The notes under the pieces are model-generated. The model made no database searches. It was not told the origin of the DNA and worked only from the letters and a program-made list of their open reading frames with translations. The position numbers and the translations under genes were made by a program. Of a stretch of DNA of 64,000 nucleotides, positions 24,737 through 31,574 are shown piece by piece; position 1 is the first letter of the stretch, and every line of letters starts with the position of its first letter. Origin of the DNA: an uncultured Lachnospiraceae bacterium. Lineage in GTDB: Bacteria; Bacillota; Clostridia; Lachnospirales; Lachnospiraceae. The stretch is taken from NCBI GenBank assembly GCA_947053345.1, contig CAMRSM010000016.1:26378-90377 (forward strand). Direction: 5' to 3'.

Positions 24737-26215
24737 TTATTCTTCGTCTTCTTTTTTCCACGGAGAATCAATATATTGCCCCGCGTTCGGCAATTTCGTC
24801 GGTATCGCGATGGTCGGGGTCGGACTTGGGGTCGGGGTCGGGCGGTGCTCATAGGCATAATCGGCATCCGCCTGCGTCATCAGTGCACCCGCCGTATAGT
24901 TGACTGCCGCGTTCCACAAAAGCCAAGAGGAATGCCCGCTGTCATAGGTCGCCTCGATCTCCTCCCTCACCTGCTTCGGCCCGTATTTGATGTAGTGCCG
25001 CAGGTAGGAAGCCGTAAAATCCTGCAGCCAAGGGCGCACCTCAGCGCGCTTTCTATAGTCCGGAATACCGGATAGCACCTTGTTTGAATCCGAAAGCGCC
25101 GCGTAGATCATTTTGTACGGCTCCGTGTCCGGGTGCGCGATGCCGTAATAACCGTCCGAATAATGCGACGGGTAGATCATCGGGCAGATATAGTCAAGAT
25201 ACAGTGCCAATTCCTGATAATCCTGCCCCACGATCCTCTGGTCCACGGCACTTCGGATCACCGCGCCGAACAGGTCGGCAGAAACAAAAATCCCCATGGG
25301 CTTGATCTTTTCGCACATATATTTTACCGCCGCGGAAACCGCTTCGATCTTCGTCATCTCCCCGTCTCCGTACACAAGCTCCGATATCTTTCCCTCCGTC
25401 GGGAAACGGACGTAGTCAAAATTGATCTCATCAAAACCAATATCCGCAATATTCTGCGCGATTTCAACATAGTAGTCAAGCACTTCCTGCTCGGTAGGGT
25501 TCAGCCACCCAAGCCCCTTGTAATCCTTGTACACGCTTCCGTCGCTCAAATGCAGTCCAAGTTCCGGTTTCGTGCGCACGAGCAGCGGATCCTTAAATGT
25601 GACGACACGGGCGATCAGATAGACATCATGCTCCTTCATGGTGCGGATAAATTTCTCGATATCCGGGATAAAGGATCGCGCAGTGCCGAAACGGTCGATC
25701 AATTCCCCCGTCATCGCGTAAGTGATTCGCCCGTCATCATCCTTGATGTCAATGACGACCGTGTTCAGCTCCGTCTCGTCGATCAGTTTCAAAATGTAAT
25801 CCATCCGGTTCTTCACCGCGTCCGAGGTCACATAGATCCCTTTTACCCTCGTCGGGGTTCTTGTATCGACAAAATCCTCCATCCAGAGTTCCTCCGCAGG
25901 GATGACCACCTCCACTTCATCCTCCTTTGCAGGCACGCTCCACATTCCGAAAGGCCCCGCCGCTCCCGGCTCCTCCTCCGTCCCTTCCTGTGTGGGAAGC
26001 GGGGTGGCCGCGGTCGGGGTCGGAGGGGGTGCCGCGGTCGGCTCCTGAGCGTCCGGCTGGTTCATACGCTCTTTTAACGCCAGAAAAACCGCCGCTCCCA
26101 CCGCGAGCGCAACAAGAAAAATAAACAGCATCAAAACAATTTCCCCGCCCTTTATCTTCCTTCTTCCCCGGTGGGAATCCCTTGTAAAATCCAATCCTCC
26201 CCTTCTTCTGCCCAT
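24737..26215 (-). CDS. Putative secreted glycoside hydrolase (DUF4015 family)
   Basis: A 492-residue protein. Residues 1-22 are basic and are followed by one membrane anchor (about residues 26-48) and a Pro/Thr-rich linker (TAAPPPTPTAATPLPTQ). The domain from about residue 105 to 440 is a TIM-barrel of the DUF4015 type: RVKGIYVTSDAVKNRMDYIL, NTVVIDIKDDDGRITY, GFDEINFDYVRFPTEG with the likely catalytic acidic residues, and LDYICPMIYPSHY. A second Pro/Thr linker (PTPTPSPTPT) ends the protein. It is anchored on the outside of the cell. ATG at 26215 follows GAGGTG. It precedes the two secreted beta-module genes in the same direction. Substrate unknown. Confidence 0.87.
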   Translation of the reverse strand: MGRRRGGLDFTRDSHRGRRKIKGGEIVLMLFIFLVALAVGAAVFLALKERMNQPDAQEPTAAPPPTPTAATPLPTQEGTEEEPGAAGPFGMWSVPAKEDEVEVVIPAEELWMEDFVDTRTPTRVKGIYVTSDAVKNRMDYILKLIDETELNTVVIDIKDDDGRITYAMTGELIDRFGTARSFIPDIEKFIRTMKEHDVYLIARVVTFKDPLLVRTKPELGLHLSDGSVYKDYKGLGWLNPTEQEVLDYYVEIAQNIADIGFDEINFDYVRFPTEGKISELVYGDGEMTKIEAVSAAVKYMCEKIKPMGIFVSADLFGAVIRSAVDQRIVGQDYQELALYLDYICPMIYPSHYSDGYYGIAHPDTEPYKMIYAALSDSNKVLSGIPDYRKRAEVRPWLQDFTASYLRHYIKYGPKQVREEIEATYDSGHSSWLLWNAAVNYTAGALMTQADADYAYEHRPTPTPSPTPTIAIPTKLPNAGQYIDSPWKKEDEE

Positions 26216-26275
26216 TATGCACCTCGTCTCATTATCACTCTTGCCAATACAGAAATCGCCGTAAAAAATCCTGCG

Positions 26276-26328
26276 CTTATTGGGAGGCGGCGTTCCGCGC
26301 AAAACTCAGAACTTCGCCTCCCAATAAG
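26276..26328. repeat. Perfect 14-bp inverted repeat
   Basis: CTTATTGGGAGGCG (26276-26289) pairs with CGCCTCCCAATAAG (26315-26328) across a 25-nt loop, directly upstream of the glycoside hydrolase gene and just after another hairpin. It may be part of a terminator/leader structure or an operator. Confidence 0.6.
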
Positions 26329-26330
26329 CA

Positions 26331-26387
26331 GAAAGACCGGCCACAGGGTTCTCCCTGCCGCCGGCCATCGGTCTTCCCCGCGTAAAG
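26331..26387 (-). terminator. Terminator-like hairpin after the SEC-C gene
   Basis: On the minus strand AAGACCG-AT-GGCCGG pairs with CCGGTCTT, with an inner GGCAGGG/CCCTG element, followed by TCTGC. GC-rich and long, but with only a short T tract. Confidence 0.5.
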
Positions 26388-26407
26388 CGTTTGCTTTTTT
26401 TCCGGTT

Positions 26408-26914
26408 TTATACTGTCTTTCCACAGCAGAATTTGTACTTTTTCCCGCTTCCGCAAGGGCATGGGTCATTCCTTCCGATCTTCTTTTCCTTCACGACCGT
26501 GCCGGACTTCTTCTGCTCCAGATACAGCTCCTTCCTGCGCTCTTTCGTGAGCAGTTCATCCCATGCCGGGAGATTGTAGAGCCAGTCTGCCTCCGCCTTC
26601 ACCATCTCCTTATAGAGGATTTCCTTATTAAAACCCAGATTGACCTCCGTATCCTCCGTCATTTCCTCGATCGGGTTCGGGTGGATAAGGCTGTCATTGA
26701 TGCCGTCCAAAAAGCCCGTCATGATCTTGACCGAAGTGCCGTACTTCTCCGCCAGGCCTTTTACCGTGCCGGTCACCACCTCGTCCGGGGCGGCAAGCAG
26801 CTTCTCATAAATCCCCTGCTCGACGGAAAAATAACTCCCCCAGTAAAGCTGCCCCTCCTTCTTGTTCATATCCTTTGAGTAGGCTTCTTCTCTCCATTCC
26901 TGTAATAAACTCAT
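26408..26914 (-). CDS. SEC-C metal-binding motif protein (YecA-like)
   Basis: A 168-residue protein. The C-terminus carries a SEC-C motif, [17 protein letters not shown], the zinc-binding element also found at the C-terminus of SecA. Residues 30-130 form an unassigned helical domain with [26 protein letters not shown] proteins are often chaperone-associated or of unknown function. ATG at 26914 follows GAGGG. It has no clear operon partner. Confidence 0.8.
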   Translation of the reverse strand: MSLLQEWREEAYSKDMNKKEGQLYWGSYFSVEQGIYEKLLAAPDEVVTGTVKGLAEKYGTSVKIMTGFLDGINDSLIHPNPIEEMTEDTEVNLGFNKEILYKEMVKAEADWLYNLPAWDELLTKERRKELYLEQKKSGTVVKEKKIGRNDPCPCGSGKKYKFCCGKTV

Positions 26915-26957
26915 AATAATCCCTCGTTTCTTTCAAATTTTCTGCATAGAATCAAAA

Positions 26958-27102
26958 AATGCGGTTATACTGGAAATATCCACTTAAGAGTGGTGCCGGT
27001 TCCGGAATTCCCCCTCCGGTTCCGGCAATTACAGAAGATAAGATAAAAATACTTATCCTCCCCTTTTTCGGAACTGCCATACCATGTGGCAGTTCCTTTT
27101 TT
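26958..27102 (+). ncRNA. Candidate small RNA ending in a strong plus-strand terminator
   Basis: Between two minus-strand genes there is a plus-strand series of hairpins: TGCCGG...CCGGCA near 26992-27027, GATAAG/CTTATC near 27039-27058, and GGAACTGCCA/TGGCAGTTCC (27070-27079 with 27087-27096) followed by six T. On the minus strand the last hairpin is followed by GAAAAAGG, so it only works as a terminator for plus-strand transcription, which has no annotated gene. A weak -10 (TTATAC near 26965) precedes it. The 5' end is not defined. Confidence 0.35.
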
Positions 27103-27111
27103 GCACGGAAC

Positions 27112-27879
27112 CTAGCCCATGCCGCCGAGCGCCTTCTTCCGCTCAAAAAACTCGTCCACGGCATGGATGATATCCGCGGGCGGCATGGTCTTTAACAGAT
27201 AGCCCTCCGGCTTTAATGCCATGACCTCCAAAACGCTCTCCTTGTCCCCCTTGCTTGTCAAAAAAATCACGGGAATGTCCGCAAACTCCGTCTCCGTGCG
27301 GATCATCTCCAGTACTTGTTTGCCGTCACAGACCGGCATCTCGTAATCGAGCAGCACAAGATCCGGGCGGTTCAGCGTCAGATATTTGATCGCCATCATC
27401 CCGGAATTGGCAAGGATCACCTGATAGTGATCCTCAAGCCACCCCTTCACGTTGCGCAGCATTGCGCCGGAATCATCCACGACCAGGATCTTCTTTTTAT
27501 TATGCTTTCCGTATTTGTTTACATAATTGTCAATCTCCGCACTCGCGTCCGCGACATTGATCGGGCGCTTAAATTCCATCGGCACCATATGTTTCGGTAT
27601 CAGGTTCTCGACCGCCGCGATATCGTCCGGATCGCCCATGATAAAAATCGCCGTGTCATCCTCGACGGCCCTGTCCTTGATATAATTCAATGCCTGCTGC
27701 TGCCCTGCCAGCTCCCCGTCGGCATAGATCAGCATGGCGGAACTTGAACCTTCCAGCCGGCTGATCGCGTCCATATTCGCCCTCACGAGCAAAACCTCGT
27801 AGGAGAGTTCCTCAAATTTCTTTTTCAGGGACATAATGATATAGCTCTGCGTCTCCGCGACAATCATTATTCTATGCAT
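27112..27879 (-). CDS. Response regulator with two receiver-fold domains
   Basis: A 255-residue protein. Residues about 125-255 form a canonical receiver domain: KILVVDDSG (acidic pair), DLVLLDYEMP (phosphorylated Asp), IPVIFLTSKGD and GYLLKTMPP (conserved Lys). Residues 1-120 look like a second, degenerate receiver (HRIMIVAETQSYIIM, MLIYADGELAG) lacking the acidic pocket, so a pseudo-receiver. There is no DNA-binding or enzymatic output domain. Such proteins act by protein-protein contact; no sensor kinase is adjacent. It has its own promoter and a leader that shares a hairpin/Shine-Dalgarno module with other genes. Confidence 0.87.
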   Translation of the reverse strand: MHRIMIVAETQSYIIMSLKKKFEELSYEVLLVRANMDAISRLEGSSSAMLIYADGELAGQQQALNYIKDRAVEDDTAIFIMGDPDDIAAVENLIPKHMVPMEFKRPINVADASAEIDNYVNKYGKHNKKKILVVDDSGAMLRNVKGWLEDHYQVILANSGMMAIKYLTLNRPDLVLLDYEMPVCDGKQVLEMIRTETEFADIPVIFLTSKGDKESVLEVMALKPEGYLLKTMPPADIIHAVDEFFERKKALGGMG

Positions 27880-27909
27880 ATTTCCTCACATTCCGCCGCA
27901 AAACGGCAC
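27880..27909 (-). promoter_or_regulatory. Hairpin/Shine-Dalgarno leader module
   Basis: On the minus strand: TGCCGTTTTGCGGC, then GGAATGTGAGGAAAT and the ATG. It matches the leader at 22362-22392 almost base for base. Confidence 0.55.
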
Positions 27910-27964
27910 GGGACTTTCCGGAAGGCCTTCCTCTCCCGGTAAAAGCACCCTCACATTTCCACGC

Positions 27965-27993
27965 TATTATAGCAGATTTCCTTTTCCTTGTCC
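27965..27993 (-). promoter_or_regulatory. Sigma-A promoter of the response regulator
   Basis: On the minus strand: TGGACA (27993-27988), a 17-bp spacer and TATAAT (27970-27965). The start would be near 27958, about 80 nt before the ATG. Confidence 0.75.
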
Positions 27994-28029
27994 AGCAAAA
28001 TACGCCAGTATTTTACTTTTTAAAAAATT

Positions 28030-28353
28030 TTAAGAATTCTTCCGTCCGGCTTTTTCTTCCTCCGTCCGGGCGGAACCAGCCCCATCCAGCCCTTCTCTTT
28101 TGCGCCTGAGCGTCCGGTGGATCTCATACAGCGTTGTATCCCCTTCCTGCCGCTCGGTCATGATCGCAAACATCCGGATCAGGACATGCAGGAATATCGG
28201 CACAAAAATCGTGCATAGTACACAGCCTATAAACAGGTTGCCTGAGTATGGCTTCGCCGTAACTGCCGCGGCAAACGTCGCCACATACATACCAAGTAAC
28301 GCCACCACACAGACGATCGCCGCAATCCTTAACCCCTTTGTTTTCTTTTTCAT
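28030..28353 (-). CDS. Small two-pass membrane protein, unknown
   Basis: A 107-residue protein with two hydrophobic segments (about residues 9-30 and 40-63) and a charged C-terminal tail (TLRRKREGLDGAG...EEEKAGRKNS). The ATG at 28353 has GGAGG upstream. It follows rarA by 39 bp on the same strand and may be cotranscribed with it. I recognise no family. Confidence 0.7.
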   Translation of the reverse strand: MKKKTKGLRIAAIVCVVALLGMYVATFAAAVTAKPYSGNLFIGCVLCTIFVPIFLHVLIRMFAIMTERQEGDTTLYEIHRTLRRKREGLDGAGSARTEEEKAGRKNS

Positions 28354-28392
28354 CGCTCCTCCTTATCCGCCGCCTTGTGCGGCCTTACATAT

Positions 28393-29733
28393 CTATCCAT
28401 CCTGCCCCGGCTCCCAAGTCTTTCCGATCTTCTTAAAATATTCCTGTATATTCTTCTCATAACCGTTGTCCGACGGTATGTAAAACCTCCTGCCTCTGTA
28501 AATGTCCGGCAGATACGGCTGGTCGACATAATGGTTCTCGTAATCGTGCGCGTACCGATAGCCGATACCGCGCGCAAGCCCCGCCGCGCCCGGATAATGC
28601 GCATCCTGCAAATACGGCGGGATCGGCGGGGTCTTATCTTTCTCCACCGCGGACATCGCCGCGTCAATCGCCATGATGGCGGAGTTGCTCTTCGGGGCAC
28701 ACGCCACGTAAGCCGCCGCCTGCGCGAGCACAATCCGCCCCTCCGGCATCCCAAGCCTCTCCACTGCCGCGGCTGCCGCCGTGGCCACCACGAGAGCATT
28801 CGGGTCGGCGTTTGAGACATCCTCCGCCGCGCAGATCATGATGCGCCTCGCGATAAAGGCAACTTCCTCCCCCGCATAGAGCATCCGGGCCAGATAATAA
28901 ACGGCGGCATCCGGGTCAGAACCCCGCATGCTCTTGATGAATGCGGAGATCGTATCATAATGGTTGTCCCCTTTTTTATCATACTTCAATGTCCTCTTCT
29001 GGATGCACTCGGCTGCGACACCGGTTGTAATGTGGATCTTTCCGTCCGTACCCGGCTCAGTCGTGAGCACACCAAGTTCCAGGGCATTGAGTGCCGAGCG
29101 CGCGTCCCCGTTCGCCGCGTCCGCAAGAAAATATGCCGCGTCCGAATCAAGCTCCGCCCCAAAAGCCCCCATACCGCGCTCCTTATCCGACACCGCGCGC
29201 ATCAAAAGTGCCGCGATATTCTCTGCTGCCAGCGGCTTTAACTCAAAAATCAGCGAGCGAGAGAGCAGTGCACTGTTGACCTCAAAATATGGATTCTCTG
29301 TCGTGGCTCCGATGAGCACTACCGTCCCGTCCTCCACGAACGGGAGCAGGTAATCCTGCTGCCCCTTGTTGAAGCGGTGGATCTCGTCCACAAACAGGAT
29401 TGTTTTCTTCCCGTACATGCCGAGGGCATCCTTTGCCGACCGCACGGCCTCCTCCATATCCTTTTTCCCTGCGGTCGTGGCATTGATCTGCAGAAATTCC
29501 GCGCTCGTCGTATTCGCGATCACCTTCGCGAGCGTCGTCTTGCCCGTGCCCGGCGGCCCGTAAAAAATCACGGAACCAAGCTTATCCGCCTTGATCGCGC
29601 GGTAGAGCAGCTTGTCCCTTCCGATGATATGCTCCTGCCCCGCCACCTCCTCCAGCGTGCGCGGGCGCATGCGCGAGGCGAGCGGGGATTCATTCTCCCG
29701 TTCCTTCTCCCGCATATAATCAAATAAATCCAT
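28393..29733 (-). CDS. rarA: Replication-associated recombination protein A (MgsA/RarA AAA+ ATPase)
   Basis: A 446-residue AAA+ ATPase, related to the clamp loader, that acts at stalled replication forks. Seen: the N-terminal SPLASRMRPRTLEEVAGQEHI, Walker A GPPGTGKTTLAKVIAN, Walker B TILFVDEIHRFNKGQQD, sensor 1 LIGATTENPYFEVNSALLSR, and the C-terminal tetramerisation domain (HYDTISAFIKSMRGSDPDA, KSNSAIMAIDAAM). ATG at 29733 is chosen from the GGGGG site 5-6 nt upstream and the conserved N-terminus. Length is normal. Confidence 0.95.
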   Translation of the reverse strand: MDLFDYMREKERENESPLASRMRPRTLEEVAGQEHIIGRDKLLYRAIKADKLGSVIFYGPPGTGKTTLAKVIANTTSAEFLQINATTAGKKDMEEAVRSAKDALGMYGKKTILFVDEIHRFNKGQQDYLLPFVEDGTVVLIGATTENPYFEVNSALLSRSLIFELKPLAAENIAALLMRAVSDKERGMGAFGAELDSDAAYFLADAANGDARSALNALELGVLTTEPGTDGKIHITTGVAAECIQKRTLKYDKKGDNHYDTISAFIKSMRGSDPDAAVYYLARMLYAGEEVAFIARRIMICAAEDVSNADPNALVVATAAAAAVERLGMPEGRIVLAQAAAYVACAPKSNSAIMAIDAAMSAVEKDKTPPIPPYLQDAHYPGAAGLARGIGYRYAHDYENHYVDQPYLPDIYRGRRFYIPSDNGYEKNIQEYFKKIGKTWEPGQDG

Positions 29734-29811
29734 GATGCCCCCTTTCCCCGCCAAAATCCCGGCACATTCAAAAGTTCCAAAATTCCGGTTTCCAAATGCC
29801 CTGTCCCGTGC

Positions 29812-29817
29812 TATAAT
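29812..29817 (+). promoter_or_regulatory. -10 box of the DUF4250 gene
   Basis: Perfect TATAAT at 29812-29817; 17 bp upstream is TTTCCA (4 of 6 matches to a -35 box). It is positioned about 40 bp before the start codon at 29860. Confidence 0.5.
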
Positions 29818-29859
29818 ATCTTTGCCATAATGAAAAAGAATCCCTACGGAGGTATTTTT

Positions 29860-30033
29860 ATGCTGCCAAATGACCCTGTGATGCTTTTAAGCTACATCAA
29901 CCTAAAGCTGCGCGATTTTTATCCTTCCCTTGACGCACTCTGCGAAGATCTAGACATCGACCGGGAGGAACTCACCGAAAAGCTCGCCGCCATCAATTAC
30001 CGATATGACGAAGGGACAAACCGGTTCGCGTGA
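29860..30033 (+). CDS. DUF4250 domain protein
   Basis: A 57-residue protein: MLPNDPVMLLSYINLKLRD, then LDALCEDLDIDREELTEKL and NYRYDEGTNRF. This is the small DUF4250 family of clostridia; function unknown. The ATG at 29860 is chosen because GGAGG lies 6 nt upstream and the family begins MLPxDPVMLLS. The middle resembles a helix-turn-helix, but that is only an impression. It is monocistronic and convergent with the VanZ gene. Confidence 0.85.
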   Translation: MLPNDPVMLLSYINLKLRDFYPSLDALCEDLDIDREELTEKLAAINYRYDEGTNRFA

Positions 30034-30108
30034 CAACAATAACCTTTTGCCCTTCCCCACCTGTATCCCGCGCGGACAATTTTGCCCGGAAAGCGGCATG
30101 GCATCCGC

Positions 30109-30624
30109 TCACCCGCCCGTATAGGATTTTGTTTCCGGATCTTTTGTGCCCCCATGCCGTCTCCCCGCCAGATGGCGGATCAGGCTCACAAAAAGCAATC
30201 CCAGCAAAGCTCCGGCCGCGTCAATCAGCACATCGCGCACCTGGCCGCTTCGGCCCGGCACAAAAAGCTGGTGGAACTCATCACTCGCAGCGTAACAGAT
30301 ACTAATAAGTGCCGCGATGCCCACGCGCGCCCGATACGATACCGAAAAGGAAAACAGCCAGTAAAGCACAAGCATGGACAGCACCGCGTATTCCGCCATA
30401 TGCGCACATTTGCGCACGAGGAACGAGAGCGTCCTGTGGACCGCGGCCTGGTTCTCCTGCTCCGCCCACGGGAAACGTTCATCCATCAGCACTTCCACAA
30501 ACACATTGCTGCTCTTGGACGATTCCGCCGCCGTCTTTGCCGAAAATGAAAATATCACGGCCATGAACAAAAGCATCGGCAGCGCCGACCAAAACTTCCT
30601 CCCGAATAATTTCTTCCCTCTCAT
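30109..30624 (-). CDS. VanZ-family membrane protein
   Basis: A 171-residue protein with four hydrophobic segments. VanZ family signatures are seen: FSFSAKTAAESS near the N-terminus, RKCAHMAEYAVLSMLV, and SDEFHQLFVPGRSGQVRDVLIDAAGALLG. The family is named for the teicoplanin-resistance accessory protein VanZ, but most chromosomal members have no defined role and no van cluster is nearby. The start is ATG at 30624. It is divergent from yigZ. Confidence 0.88.
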   Translation of the reverse strand: MRGKKLFGRKFWSALPMLLFMAVIFSFSAKTAAESSKSSNVFVEVLMDERFPWAEQENQAAVHRTLSFLVRKCAHMAEYAVLSMLVLYWLFSFSVSYRARVGIAALISICYAASDEFHQLFVPGRSGQVRDVLIDAAGALLGLLFVSLIRHLAGRRHGGTKDPETKSYTGG

Positions 30625-30641
30625 CCTCTTCGCACCTTCAC

Positions 30642-30670
30642 TTGCACATCTTCCATTTTTTTGCTATAAT
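30642..30670 (+). promoter_or_regulatory. Sigma-A promoter of yigZ
   Basis: TTGCAC (30642-30647), a 17-bp spacer and TATAAT (30665-30670), about 100 nt upstream of the start codon at 30771. Confidence 0.78.
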
Positions 30671-30770
30671 CGTTTGTTGGAACATTATAATAATAATGAA
30701 AACTTGGCCTTTTGTCAAGAGAGGGCTGATCAACCGACGGCACCTGCCCCATACAAAAAGGAGTCCTGCC

Positions 30771-31430
30771 ATGAATACAGAATCTTACCGCTGCGTCTAT
30801 ACCGGCGGCTGCGGTGAAATCACAGAAAAAAAATCACGTTTTATCGCCACCGTGCATCCAGTATCTTGCGAGGAGGACGCACTTGCCTTTATCGAGCAGA
30901 CAAAGAAAAAATACTGGGATGCCAGACATAATTGTTCTGCCTATGTCATCGGGGCAAACAATGAACTCTCCCGCTGCAGTGATGACGGGGAACCCGCCAA
31001 GACCGCGGGAAGGCCGATGCTCGATGTCCTGCTTTCGGAAGGCATCCACGACGCGGCAGTCGTAGTGACGCGCTATTTCGGCGGCGTGCTCCTTGGCACC
31101 GGCGGCCTTGTCCGAGCCTATCAGGCGGCAGTCAAGGCGGGGCTTGCCGCCTCCGCCGTCATCGAGAAAAGCTTCGGCAGGCATCTCACAATCACTACCA
31201 GCTACACCGATTTCGGGAAACTGCAGTACATCGCCGCCTCCGAAAAAATTCCGCTCCTATCCACGGAATATACGGACACCGTCACGGTTACACTCTTTGT
31301 AACGGGGAAGGAGGAAGCCCTGCTCACCCAAAAGCTGACGGAGGCCACGAACGCCAGGGCAGCCATTGTGGCGGGCGAGGAAAGCTTCTTTGCGGTTCTT
31401 GACGGAAAGCTTCTTCTGTTTCCGCATTAA
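30771..31430 (+). CDS. YigZ family protein (IMPACT/UPF0029)
   Basis: A 219-residue protein. The N-terminal UPF0029 (Impact) domain shows KKSRFIATVHPV, ARHNCSAYVIG, SDDGEPAKTAGRPMLDVL and VVVTRYFGGVLLGTGGLVRAYQ; the C-terminal DUF1949 domain follows. The family is widespread and may act in translation or RNA-related regulation; its biochemical role is unsettled. ATG at 30771 has AAGGAG 8 nt upstream; the longer open frame is rejected. It is monocistronic. Confidence 0.93.
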   Translation: MNTESYRCVYTGGCGEITEKKSRFIATVHPVSCEEDALAFIEQTKKKYWDARHNCSAYVIGANNELSRCSDDGEPAKTAGRPMLDVLLSEGIHDAAVVVTRYFGGVLLGTGGLVRAYQAAVKAGLAASAVIEKSFGRHLTITTSYTDFGKLQYIAASEKIPLLSTEYTDTVTVTLFVTGKEEALLTQKLTEATNARAAIVAGEESFFAVLDGKLLLFPH

Positions 31431-31433
31431 AAT

Positions 31434-31462
31434 TTGCCAAAACAGGAAAGCTGTGCTATACT
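31434..31462 (+). promoter_or_regulatory. Sigma-A promoter of the penicillin-binding protein gene
   Basis: TTGCCA (31434-31439), a 17-bp spacer and TATACT (31457-31462), starting immediately after the yigZ stop. The leader of about 105 nt carries a perfect 8-bp hairpin CATGGGGC/GCCCCATG (31532-31539 with 31549-31556) just upstream of the ribosome binding site. Confidence 0.78.
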
Positions 31463-31574
31463 AAGGGTTATCCGCAGACTGCATTCCGCCTGCCCGGTAT
31501 CAGGGCCGGCAAAATGCATGTAGTTTTATAACATGGGGCAAGGATCCCGCCCCATGCAGAAATGAGGTATGTTT

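Noticed and set aside
30109..30624. Glycopeptide resistance suggested by the VanZ-family gene
   Set aside because: No vanH/A/X or regulatory genes are present; isolated VanZ-like proteins are common in clostridia.
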